From: Nematostella vectensis
Taxonomy: Eukaryota > Cnidaria > Anthozoa > Actiniaria > Edwardsiidae
Assembly: GCF_932526225.1 (NCBI RefSeq)
Contig: NC_064045.1
Location: 11,002,022-11,066,021, forward strand
DNA: 64,000 nucleotides
Direction of reading: 5' to 3'
In this document: in pieces, positions 38,243 to 49,700 of the stretch
Layout: each line of letters opens with the position of its first letter
How positions within the stretch are numbered: position 1 is the stretch's first letter
Notes under the pieces: model-generated
What the model was told of the DNA's origin: nothing
What the model saw: only the letters and a program-made list of their open reading frames with translations
Databases searched by the model: none
Translations under genes and position numbers: made by a program

Positions 38243-38896
38243 GTAGCTATCACATCATTGTAATATTTATTGTACATAGTATTCCAATAGATTTAAATTT
38301 ATTGTAACTCCAATCTGAATGAAAATACTGTAGTATGCCTCTAAAAACCCACAATTAAAAAATCCATATTATTTTGCTATTTTGAAAATCTCCATACCCA
38401 TACCCATGCTTGTTTCCAAATGATTGCTCCAGTAAGAGTTTTACTCCTTTTAAAAGGCCTGGCTAAACTAGAAGACATATAGTCTGCGGCATGCAGCATT
38501 TCTCCTTGTTATGCTACCCCAAAAAACCTGTAGAGAGTGCCAAATCCTCAAGCGACACAAAAATGTTTCTTGGACAGTTGTTTTGGAGGTGGTGCACGCA
38601 CACCCCCTTAACCGCTCAAAAGTCCTTCTTATTAAAGGATCTTTGCAAATACTATCCTTTTTCCATATGATACCTTTGACTGTGTACCCCCCTCAGCAAA
38701 TCTGGGCACACACCTGTGTGGTTTCTACAGTAGATATCTTAGCTAGAATATATTACACCCTAAACTGGCTAGACTAGAAGCTGATGGTGGTGTCTTGATG
38801 TCTAAGCTAAAGCAGAGTACAACCTGGACACATTAGTGACTGCTTCTTGGTGGTGAGATAAAGAACTAACTGTGATGTCTGATGGTGGTGTCTAAA

Positions 38897-41800
38897 CTAG
38901 AAAAGAGTACATCCCGGACACATGAGTGACTGCTTCTTGACTGTGGACGGTGCACGACTGACAGCACTTGAAACTTTGTGGGCATCTTTGTCTGCCGCTG
39001 TGGCATCTTTAATTAAGTCTGGTCTGTTTACACCTGGAACACAAGCAATGGTAGATGAACGTCTTCCTGGCATAACAACTAAATATGAAGGTAAAAGTAA
39101 TTTCACAGAGACAAACGTTTTCTCTGCTACTCATCAAGTCTTAATCTGCTGTTTTCCACTTAAGCACTTGATCCTATAACTCTTCATCTCAAGTGATGGC
39201 TGTTCACTGACCATTTCTGCTCTGATATTTTTCTCCTAGCAGGGGCCAATTTTCTTTGTATTTCAGAGGGCTGGCATTCGCCGAGCCCAGCGAAATGCAT
39301 AGAAAAGGCCTCTGTTCTGATACTTTCGCCATATACCTATTTCTTCACTTTGCCTCTCCAAGTCTTTGTCCTCATCCATGTATCTAAAAAGGCATGAGTA
39401 AAAATGTGCTGTTTAATTACTTTTGTTTGTGTTTGTAGTTTTTATTTGGAGTCACATATTGTGCAGCATGCGCGTATCCAAAACGTGCTGATAGGGGGTG
39501 CACAGTTATAGATATCATACGAAAAAAAGAATAACTTTTCATGGTCCAATAAAAGTGTACCAACATTTTGGCGACCCCCCGTGTAAGCTACCCCTTATCA
39601 CTACGTGATGAATGTATATAAAAAAATGAAAATAAGATTTTGATTTCAGTTTTCCATTCATTAATTCCGGATGGGTGTTCTACCTGTGTTTTGACTCGTC
39701 CATTTCGGCAATCAGTTGCTCGCGCTTCTCCACCACTACAAGCATTTCCTGTAACAGCTCTTTTTCTTTTGACTTGTCATATTCTGTCTTTGTGTTTTCT
39801 ACAAAAGACCAAATATATACGAAACTAAGTCAAACAGTCAATGATCTTATTAAAAACGCATTTCAAGACGTCGGCAAGACAAGGAGGAAAATTAAAAATG
39901 TTAAATTTTTCATAAGAGAGTATCGCGATTTGTCATCCCAAGAAGATGTGCATGCGCATCCTTCACCACGCCACAGAAGCTTAAAAACTCACCGCTTTTT
40001 TCTGAGATGACACGAAGTTGTTTTTCAAGCTCGTGGTACTTTTCAGACAGCTCCGTCTCCCGGACCCTTTCGTCAGGAGAAAACTCTATATGTTAGACGA
40101 TGAACTATCCTATAAACTACAACCCAGGCCCGTGGCCAGGGGAGGTTTGGAACCACCCCACTTGACTGGAAGGATCGCTCAAATGAAGGAAATCTGATTA
40201 CCACTGAAAAAGTTACTACCTCTTAAGAGAAAACAGTCTGCTTAATGGTTAATCGAACATTTCAGAGCCGCAGCAGGCCACGAAAGTTAGGGGGGTGGGG
40301 GCACAATAGAAACGAATTCGGGGCACAGCCACGCCCCTACTGGTCATTTCCTTATAATTTTTGAAAATATTAGGGGGGGCACATGCCCCCTGCTACGGCC
40401 CTGAATTTGTACAGGGATTTTAAACTTAACAATGGATATTTACCTCAAAAATCTGCAAAACTAGCTATACAAACGCTGGCGAGATAAATCACAGTCGTAG
40501 CTAATATAAGACCATAATACCATAGATATCGCTGTTGGCTAAAACCGTCCCCTACCGCACTTTGCTATGACTGATTACAACGTACTTAAACGTAAGTTCT
40601 GCTTCTCGCCGCACGGTCGTGTTTTTCTCATGTTCTGCGTCGAACCATTCAAAGAACTTCTTCCGTTTTTCCTCGTCATTATTACACTTTAGGAACTCTG
40701 TCTTGAGTTTTGCTGATCTCTTTGTAAGTTTCTTGCCGCGTTTGCTGAGCAGTGCGATCTTCTCCTTCATAATCTTGAGAGAATTCTGTACTCGGTTCGC
40801 CGTTTTATCCTCCTTGCCACCACTCTTCACATCTGAATAAGAAATGGATATATCTTGAATGGTTTTAACACAATGGAAACTGTATTTTTTCCCAATCGCA
40901 CGATTAAAAGCAACCAGGCACAGATTAAATGCTGATAACTTTATTGCATATTTTTCCAATGACTGACTCTAGATGCTCGAAATCTGCCAATTAATTGTTC
41001 CAACATCCTCGGGGACCCAGGGCGACCCTGAGACCGGAAGCGGGAGTAAGCGCGAAGATGAAAGAAAAAGGGGGAAAAGTCCTTTCGTCTTCGCGAGTAC
41101 TTCCGCTTCCGGTCTCCACGTCGCCCTGGGTTCCCGAGGATGTTGTACCAACACAAACCATGTAGTATTATTCCATGACTGTATCCCCCTCTCCAAGACT
41201 CTTGACTGAGGGGACCAGAGGGGCAATTGGGTAAAAAACATGACGGAGAGGAAGTCCGACAGGGTCCAAACTCTGTATGGCCAAAGTTCCTGGTTTTCAA
41301 AACCTCCGCAGTTACTACTGCCTACAGACCAACATGAGATGTCTTCAAGATTTCCTCTTCGTGTTTCCAAAAATCGTCAACTTTCTGACATGGTGTTAAA
41401 AAATGAGCCCCCAGAAATATGCCCCCTCCCCCTCAGCCCCACCCTCTCCCTCGCTGTGGCCTTTGAGCATCTCGGAGAAGTTACATCTTGGTGCAATTCT
41501 TACCTGGTGTAAACTTGAACTGTTGTTGGACACCCGGGCCGATACCCATCGCCTTTCGTATCTCGCCACTACCCAGCCCCTCTGTGGCATTCTCTATGTC
41601 CTGATAATGTTGAACACAGTAGAACTTGTCGTGGTCTGGCACGAAGCAGTAGTTAAAGTGATTTAACCAGACGTTACATATGGCGCACACAAAACAAGCC
41701 TTGTGAAACACGTGGTTCTCGACTGCTACACGCTCAAGGATATCTACAGATTTGCCGCAGCTGTCGCAGCGGTTCGATTCAAACGATTGCTTTTTGTCTG

Positions 41801-44800
41801 CTGTCTGTAAAAGAAATTGGTGGGAAATTAAGTCGGTCGCGCCCAGTTAGTCGCGGTCATTACCTCAATGAAAATGCGACTGCTCAGGGAATCGCGTTCG
41901 GTGTTCAATGGGTGAGCCCAGTTGACCTCCATTGGTGACTGTCAGTCCCTCACCTTCTCGGAGAAGAACGCTAGACTGAAAGCCGCATTGTCACCAGTTT
42001 ACTTACGAAGGTCCGACGGAAACCTCAACCGTTAAAAGACAAAAGAATCTATTACAATCCGAGATATTTAACAGGCCATCCGCTCTAAATTATCGATGAC
42101 ATCCTCGAAGAAACTTCCAATAGACACACTGCTTTCAATATTATAAAATATTTTTTGCGTTTTACGTTAAAAATCATCGGAGATTGCTACGTAATCGACC
42201 GGAAGTAAACTGGTGAAAATGCGGCTTGAGGCTCCGCCTCTCCAAACACAATCCATTGACTTGTGTAGTAGGGAGGGGAGGGGTATTAGAGAACTGTTTG
42301 GGGCTCTGGTCCGAGGTACCATCTTACAACGCTTACACACTAACTCACACTAATGAATGTTAAAACTTGCTTGGTGTATTTCGAACATTGACAGGTTATG
42401 TCAGTCTGACATAGCGGTCTGACGGAGCCAAAAATCTATACCCCCAAAAACACCAAGTATAGACTCACCACTACCTGGAAAGGTCAGTAAGACCTAAAAT
42501 ATGGAGCACAGAAAATCAAATACCCCCTCCCCCAGTATCTGAGTTCCCCTCCCCCTGAGTTCATTATGCGTTGGCTTGCCACCAACAATCAAGTTGTTGT
42601 GCTTACCTCACTAAGGACAGCCTGTACAGCCCCAACAACACGAGGTTCACCACTTGGACTTATCTGTAATGTCAACAGGCAGTTTGGAATGAAATCAATT
42701 TGACCGTCTTAGAAAAATGGGCTACCGTGATACCTCTTAATTGACAACCTGTAAAATGCAGGGCTGTATGCCTATAGGGCTGTGCCCCCCCCCCCCCCAG
42801 TTTAAAATAATACTGTAATGATTATAATAAGCACCTGGGGCAATTTAAAGCCGCATTGTCACCAGTTTACTTCCGGAGGTCCGACGGAAACCTCAACCGT
42901 TAAAAGACAAAAGAATCTATTCGAATCCGAAATGTTTAACAGGCCATCCGCTCTAAATGAGCAGTCACATCCTCAAAGAAACTTCCAATAGACACACTGC
43001 TTTCTATATTTTGAAATATTTTTCGTGTTTTCCGTTAAAAATAATCGGAGATTCTTACGCAATCGACCGGAAGTAAACTTGTGACAATGCGGCTTTAATT
43101 TGGGGTCTTTGGGGAGCACTTTTTGGAGAGGGGGCGCTTATTGGGGAGGGGGCTGTTAATTCATTTCGGTGGAAAATACCAGCTTCTGATGAATTTGCAG
43201 TTAACTGAAACAACAGTAAGATTGTTGTTAGACTAAATACATTACATCCATGTAGAGGATTTCATTGTTTGAAAATATTGTTGTAATGTGAGAATGTCAA
43301 TGCGAGCTTAATAAAATAAAGATTAACACCATTCAAGTGGTGCTTTTGTTTGGATATTCTTTAGGGGGAGGGGTTGCTTATTCCAAAATTCAAGGTCAAG
43401 GGGGGTGCATATTAGTGAGGGGGCAGTTATTTAAAGGAGGGCGCTTATTTGAATCATTATGGTTTGTCAGAAAATGTTGAGAATGGGTGTGGATGTGTCC
43501 CCGATTTTTTCTTACTGTCCCTGTATTTTGCCCCCCTCCCCCAGTATTTCGAGGTCTGTTATGACCCTGAAATGAAGCAACCACCCTACTCTAAATGGCC
43601 ACATCACTCCTCAACTTGTTTGGCAACAATGTTGTATGTCAAGTTGAACGTTTTTGTTGCTGGCTTAAATTTAAGTACAAACATTTTGGTTACTGTATTT
43701 TCTACCACTACTGAGTACAGTTTGTAGGCAGGATTTTATGATACCCATTTAGTGGGCCATTTTCTCACCATTTTCGTTTGTCCTAGCTTGCAGTGGTATT
43801 AATTTTCTTTCATTTGAGTGGACCTTCCAGTTAAGATCTTTTAAACACCTCAACCCCTCCCCCACCTCTGGTTACAGCCTTTTAATAGTCACTTCTTTGA
43901 AGCAGGCCTTTGGCCTAATTTAGATGGTACCATTATAGGTATATGTTAGTCCCTCTCTTGCATACCTTTTCCTTCTTTCGCTTGGAAGCTCTGATGTACT
44001 GTTTGTAATGCCAGCGAAGCTCCTTCAAAATTTCCTGATCTTTGTCTTCTTTGGACAATTGATTTCCTGTGCTGCTCCGTCTTTGGATAACTATAGTAAA
44101 AGTTAACCGAATTGAGATAATTATATCATGGCATCAGAGCCGTAGCAGGCCACATAAGGAAAATATTGAAAATATTTGGAATATATTGCAGGGACACAGC
44201 CACGCCCCTTCTGGTCATTCCCATTTTCGAAGATATTGGGCAGGCACATGCCCCATCACCTGCTAAGGCCCTGGGTATAGACCTCTAATCTGATATAGCT
44301 TTATATCTATCTAATGCTAGAGATAATTCGAAAAAAGGGAATACCCATTAGCAAAAGAGCTTGACAGATGCTTAGTTCTATACCCCAAACTTTCTGGAAT
44401 ATTCTCACTTATAACTGGTAGAAGCAAAAATTTAGGGGGGCACTCAATACTCTGTACACTGGAAAACATTGGCCCATTATGATGTATGTTTTTTTTCTTT
44501 TGTCAGCCAGAACAAAGTTGGAGGGAGGCTGGGCCCCAAAACAAAGTTCCTAGGGAGGTCTGTACCCCCCTTTGTTCTACTCACCCATGTTTATTGCTCC
44601 CCCCCCCCATCCATAAATCTTAAATATGCTACAAAGCCATCTGACAAATGTTTTGTTCATACCAAGTTCATTGATCAGCTCATACCTGGTGTATTAGGCA
44701 ATGACATGGCAATGTTCTCTTTGTCATTCCGTATGGAAGAATTACTCTCTTTAACCTCCTCTTGATTGGGAGTTTGCTTAGGGTCCACATCCAAATAGAA

Positions 44801-45028
44801 ATCAATCCCCTCCAATCCAGACAATGACCTTGACCTCTTGTGGATGCTACTCTTAAACTGTCGACGCCGAATGTTGGCCTGAACTTCAGGGGGGAGGCCT
44901 TGGGGTTTGATCTGACCATCTGCTGTCTCTTTCCCGCCATGCAAAGCCAACTCCTCTGGGGGAATTTCTGGGAGCCTCTTTCTTGCTTTGTTACTGTCAT
45001 GGTGTCCAAGTTTTACAGATGTATCCAT
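38897..45028 (-). CDS. MICAL-family protein with LIM and bMERB domains
   Basis: Nine minus-strand exons: 45041-44686 (ATG taken at 45028), 44090-43966, 42663-42607, 41804-41504, 40832-40586, 40066-39993, 39798-39684, 39383-39337 and 39078-38897. Every phase joins, giving 496 residues. The N-terminus (1-175) is low in recognisable structure. The LIM domain runs from about residue 187 to 240 (RCDSCGKSV, FHKACFVCAICNVW, FYCVQHY). The bMERB coiled-coil domain follows at about 275-430: KFFEWFDAEHEKNTTVRREAE, then LSEKYHELEKQLRVI, LVVVEKREQLIAEMDES and YMDEDKDLE. The tail ends CPGCTLF. MICAL and MICAL-like bMERB domains bind Rab8-family GTPases in membrane trafficking. No CH or monooxygenase domain was found upstream before the divergent DESI-like gene at 46726. 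The first exon is preceded by a splice-acceptor-like CAAAAACAG, so the 5' end is uncertain. Confidence 0.88.
40263..40403. mobile_element. 141-bp MITE, copy 1 (CAGAGCCG(C/T)AGCAGG ends)
   Basis: Begins CAGAGCCGCAGCAGGCCACG and ends CCCCCTGCTACGGCCCTG, which are imperfect inverted repeats. Internal CACAGCCACGCCCC(T) and TGGTCATT blocks are shared with 44135-44273. Confidence 0.75.
41001..41146. mobile_element. 146-bp hairpin MITE
   Basis: The left arm CAACATCCTCGGGGACCCAG, continuing through ACCGGAAGCGGGAGTA, is complementary over about 65 bases to the right arm ending CCCGAGGATGTTG. Only about 15 bases separate the arms. It lies in the MICAL-like intron after the LIM exon. Confidence 0.85.
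41979..42227. mobile_element. ~249-bp MITE, copy 1 (AAAGCCGCATTGTCACC ends)
   Basis: The left end AAAGCCGCATTGTCACCAGT and the right end complement (AAGCCGCATTTTCACCAGTT) are inverted. About 90% of the interior matches 42847-43096. It lies in a MICAL-like intron. Confidence 0.85.
42847..43096. mobile_element. 250-bp MITE, copy 2, with AATTT flanks
   Basis: Direct-orientation second copy. The termini AAAGCCGCATTGTCACCAGT and ACTTGTGACAATGCGGCTTT are near-perfect inverted repeats of about 30 bases. AATTT lies on both sides (42842-42846, 43097-43101) and may be a 5-bp target duplication. Confidence 0.85.
44135..44273. mobile_element. 139-bp MITE, copy 2 (CAGAGCCGTAGCAGG ends)
   Basis: Begins CAGAGCCGTAGCAGGCCAC and ends CACCTGCTAAGGCCCTG. 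It shares GACACAGCCACGCCCCTTCT and TGGTCATTCC with 40263-40403, in the same orientation, in a neighbouring MICAL-like intron. Confidence 0.75.
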
Positions 45029-45104
45029 CAGGAAAAGTTCCCTGTTTTTGAGAGGTTAGAGAAATACTGAATTTTTATGGCCATAACTAAAAGATTTTAC
45101 ATTG

Positions 45105-45140
45105 TGTGTGTGTGTGGGGGGGGGGGGGGGGGGGGGGGAG
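45105..45140. repeat. (TG)n followed by a long G run
   Basis: GTGTGTGTGTG then about 25 consecutive G residues, just upstream (on the minus strand) of the first MICAL-like coding exon's acceptor. Confidence 0.95.
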
Positions 45141-46725
45141 AGGAAAACACAGTCGTTCCTGTATCTCCTGGAGAGGAAGATACCATTCTCTTTTTTATTT
45201 AGGTTAAGTGCTAGCTGATACCAAATTTTGCCATTTGGAAATGACCTTATTAGCTCTATAGCTCTTTTATTTTTTTTAAGATATAGCATCATTTTTTAAT
45301 TCATTATTTTATAACAGAAATTATTATTTCATTCCTTTATAAGATAGATTATTACTTCATTTTTTTATAACTTTCAAAGGGAAATGTTTTTTTTTAACAA
45401 TAACAAAGTCTTTATTATAAGCAGCAAAACACATCAATTATAGCATTATGCTCAGTACTTGTAACAGGAATATGGGTGAAATAACTTCGATGTATCTCTG
45501 ATAGTTTTTAGTCTTTATTATCACTTTAAAACCCCAATTTAAAACACGATCAGATAAGATCAACAATTTTGATTTAATCAATCAGCGTTTTACCAGCCTA
45601 AAGGCACCATTATTATTCCAATAACTCAGGATAAAAATTCAAATCTGGTTGCTATATTTAAGAGTCGAAGTGTACTATACTTACCAGTCAAAATGAATTG
45701 AATAATTCAATCAGACAATACCACTTATAATACTGCAGTAAAAACTTGGAATTGGTCGGTATGTTTTTAGAGTTCAAAGCATCAATGAGGTGTCTATCAA
45801 GGTGGAAATTCTTCTCCCCTCTGTAGAATACTCGCTGTTGGAGAGTCGACCGAGTTTGTGCGATCACCGGATATGGAATAAAGACAGCTGATCACAAGTC
45901 AATACCAGAAAAACACATTCTTACCTCAAACATCCATCACCCCTAACGATTATCACGTGCGCAGACAAAAAAGACGAAAGGTAATATATAGATACTCAGT
46001 CGATTATAGTATCAATACAAGGATAAAAAATGGTTGTACGTATCCAAAGAAGGAGTCCGATTACCTTGGGTTATCAACTCGAATTTTGGGGGAAACATGT
46101 AGAGTGCAAATAACATCGCAAGAAAGTACTCTTCGTTTACGCAAATTAAAACGGTCTCACTTACACCTGTGCTTCTAGCAAAAATGGCGTATCTTTTTCT
46201 TCTTGTTGTTTTTCTTGTCATCTCGGTACAAACTAGGGGAGAAAATTCTGGGGATAAATAAAAAATAAAAATATTTTTGAAGTGTGACAACACAATTTCT
46301 CCCAGGCGTTCGTTGCTTTCACGTAGAGCCGTTTGGGGTTGCTTGATACCTTTTTGTAAAAAAGAAAAAAGTTACAACAACAACAACAACAAAAAAGGAA
46401 TCAGACAAGTTTATGTAATCAATAATTGTAAAATGCTATGACATCTTTAAATAAATCATTAGGGTATTTAAATATGAAAAGCCTTCGGTATTAAGAATAA
46501 AATTCAATGAAGATAATTGGGGTTCCTGTGTAGTTATGTCCGAGTCCCAGGCCCCTGACTTGAGTGTTCGCCTTGTTTACTCGTGTAGTGAATTCTTAGA
46601 GATTTTTGTTGAGTCATTCCGAAACTCTTTCACTTCTCCCGTGAGCCCTGGCTTCTCCTGTAAATACTACAGATAACATCACTGGTATATAGGGCCTGTC
46701 GAAATTCCTCTAGTGTTATTCTAAG
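45141..46725. promoter_or_regulatory. Region between divergently transcribed MICAL-like and DESI-like genes
   Basis: The two genes start on opposite strands about 1.7 kb apart, so their promoters must lie here. A minus-strand ATG frame at about 46226-46169 (MTRKTTRRKRYAIFARSTG) ends at a good GTAAGT donor. It could be an upstream exon, but its phase does not join directly to exon 45041. No further element was recognised. Confidence 0.4.
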
Positions 46726-49700
46726 ATGGCAGGATCAGAAGTTCATTTGTATGTTTATGAACTGTCCAACGGTTTGGCACGTCAGATGTCTCCTCTCCTT
46801 TTAGGTAAAACTATTTTAGAATTTACAGTAGAGAACGTTTGAGAATTTGATCTTTTTGCTGTAATACCCGTTGGATTTGATCACTACAAATAATTTTTGT
46901 AACACTCTAAATTGCCCTTTGTTTTTTAGGAAAACAGATCGATGGAATTTGGTAGGTGTCCTCCAATGCATTTGGACTGATTTTTTTCAATGAAGAGATG
47001 TCAGAAACAGTTGTTAGTGAACAGTTTCATTAGTAGAATACATTCTCTTCATCTTTATCAGATCAGACTTTTTACCTAATCTCACACCAAATATCCCGGA
47101 GAAGCTGTTCTCTCATGAATTGTATATTTGATCTTTTACTTTTCCACTCCCAGAATCATACCTGTCAACCTCCGAAAATCTCGAGGCTTGAGATTTTTTT
47201 GGGGGGAGGGGTGGGGTATATTCATTTTTTGGCGGGAGGGGTGGGTTAAACCTTGCAGGCATTTGCCATATAGAAAGCTCAAGCATACAAATCCACTTAT
47301 AGATCTCATGAGGGTGTTAGATAAATTGCGCTACAAAATGGAATTATTGTTTCAAATATTTCAATAGAAAATAGGAAAAATGATGATTTTCTAGAATTTT
47401 TCGGACGCTCAACACAGGAGAGCGGGAGAGACGACGACAGGCATGCAGCAGGATGCTGGATAGGAACAGCTATTATGCCTAGCTTTGTTTGATCACTTGG
47501 CAGATTGATCATATTTTGGTACTAATTGATGATTCTGTCTTCACTAGGCACACTGGTGTGGTATGTTTTGGGAAAGAGTTCTTCTTTGGTGGTGGCGGAA
47601 TTGAGAGCTGCCCTCCAGTAAGTTGATACTGGGAGGTCAAGCTGGGCTTGCACAGCCGGAAGATTTTCAGCTACAACTACAATGTAGTTACTGTATAAAA
47701 CAAATTTGCCAATAGAAAAACTTCCAACACTAAATCAAAATAATACAATTAAGTGAATTGCTTGCTTTCTACATCCAATCAAAAAATGCTAAAGTCCCCC
47801 CCTTCTGCCTTTGTTTTTACTCAATCTCCCATTAGTCTATATGGCACACTATACTTTGCAGATGAAATACCCCTCATTGGCCCCTCCCCCAATACACATT
47901 AGTTTCAAAGTTCTACTGTATCATTGCCATCTTTTACTATGTGAACTACTAATTAGAGATTTCTTGTTTTTATCAGGGAGGTACAATCCTTGGCTCACCA
48001 GATGAGGTTATGAACCTTGGTGTGACTCATGTTACAGAAGATTTATTTATGGAATATGTTCATGGCTTGAGCTGTGATGCCTTCAGGTACGACATGTGGG
48101 TGTGGTCCCAAGGGGGTCTCATGTCCCATACCTTAATTAAATAACAGGGAATAACAGGTTTCCATGGTACTAAGAGCTATTTATGTAGCCAGGAGTTGTT
48201 GAGTGAGGGTGAATGCATATATAATAAATAAGAAAAGTAAATGAATTTTTTGCAATCAAGATGGGTTGTGTATGCCCTTCCTAAATATGTGCTTGGTGAC
48301 TAAGGTATTTTCACTCCTTTCAAGACAAATCATTTGCTCTATATATTAGGTATATCACTAAACTTTTAGGGATTTTAGATTGTTGAAGGGAGAGGATGAA
48401 GGTGTTTTAGACTACATAATATAGGCCACAGGCACTTCTAGACCTCTAAAAAGGAGGGATGGACAAACTAGAAGAATGGGTGAATACTACAGAAAATCTT
48501 CCAAAATTAATCAAAATAGGGTTTAATTCTGTCCTTGCCTACTTAGAATTGTTTTTATTTTCTCAAAGGCCAGAGAAGTACCACCTGTTTGAACACAATT
48601 GCAATACATTTTCCAATGAAATTGCCATGTTCCTGACTGGCCAGAAAATCCCAAGACACATCCAGGATTTACCAAAAGATGTCCTTAATAGGTGAGCTTG
48701 AAAACTAGCTGGAATAGAAGGTATAGGGGTATTTAAGATTGAGATAATCTCTCATGATTTAGCATTAAATGGTGGGGAAGTGAAAGTAGTTACCCTCAAC
48801 AAATGTTTGTTTGTAAACATGCACAAAGTTTTGCCTAAAAGTGATAATGTCCATTATCATCTTGTAGAAAGACGCCTAATGTAGCTAGAATCCTCGAAGT
48901 TATTAAAAGGAAAATATCACTAATAAGGCCTTTGGTTCATTTATTTCATTTTGGTTTCAGATATTTTATTCCTTTTTCTTCTTCTGCCTGCCTCTACAAT
49001 GTTTTGATGATGTCCATGTTTCATAAGCTAAGCTTGTGAACATTGTGGAAGGAGAAGGGGATTTTGAGTTATTTCACCATTGTTTCGTAGAGAATTGTGG
49101 CTCCTCCTCCTTCCTCATTATGCTCCTCCCTGACAGCAAAATATTTTCGATGTTTTTTGAAGAAGCCATTATCTTTATTTTCACTAGAAACAAAAATGAG
49201 ATGTATAGTAATTTTATGTAAGAGATTATCTCCTTTTTATGTTGCTGGTTCCTTATTTTTTTCTTTTATGTGTCTTCTTTTTCAGTGCATTTGGTCAGAT
49301 GATCAAACCACTCGTAGACTCAATGCGTGTCACACCAGCTGGTGGAACATCTTTTGGTGGTAATGAGAGAGCAACCCCATCAGCCATGCACCAATCACAC
49401 AGAATAGCATCAAGTGGGAATTCCTCCAAACAACAAGAAAAACAAAACCCAGAGTCAATCTTTGAGCCCAGGGAAAGTGTACCAAGACAGAGTCAAGTTC
49501 CTGGTGCAATGGAACTTTTGCCCCCACCCCCAGCTGTGTTTAATGTCAATGAAGTTGAAACTAGTTTTGAAGAACTGAAATCTGGATTAATGAGTAGTGG
49601 GAACAGTGACATGTCTTCCTTGGAGGAGCTGAAGGAATGTGTGACCAAAAAACCATCTACAGTAACCGATAAACATGTCACATATATTGGTAAGATATAG

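Noticed and set aside
38922-39179. Plus-strand ORF starting MSDCFLTVDGARL
   Set aside because: It is the complement of the MICAL-like terminal exon, whose phase and splice site fit the upstream exons.
43186-43212. Hammerhead-like CTGATGA...GAAAC
   Set aside because: The bases between the boxes cannot form a closed stem II and no stem I pairing is visible.
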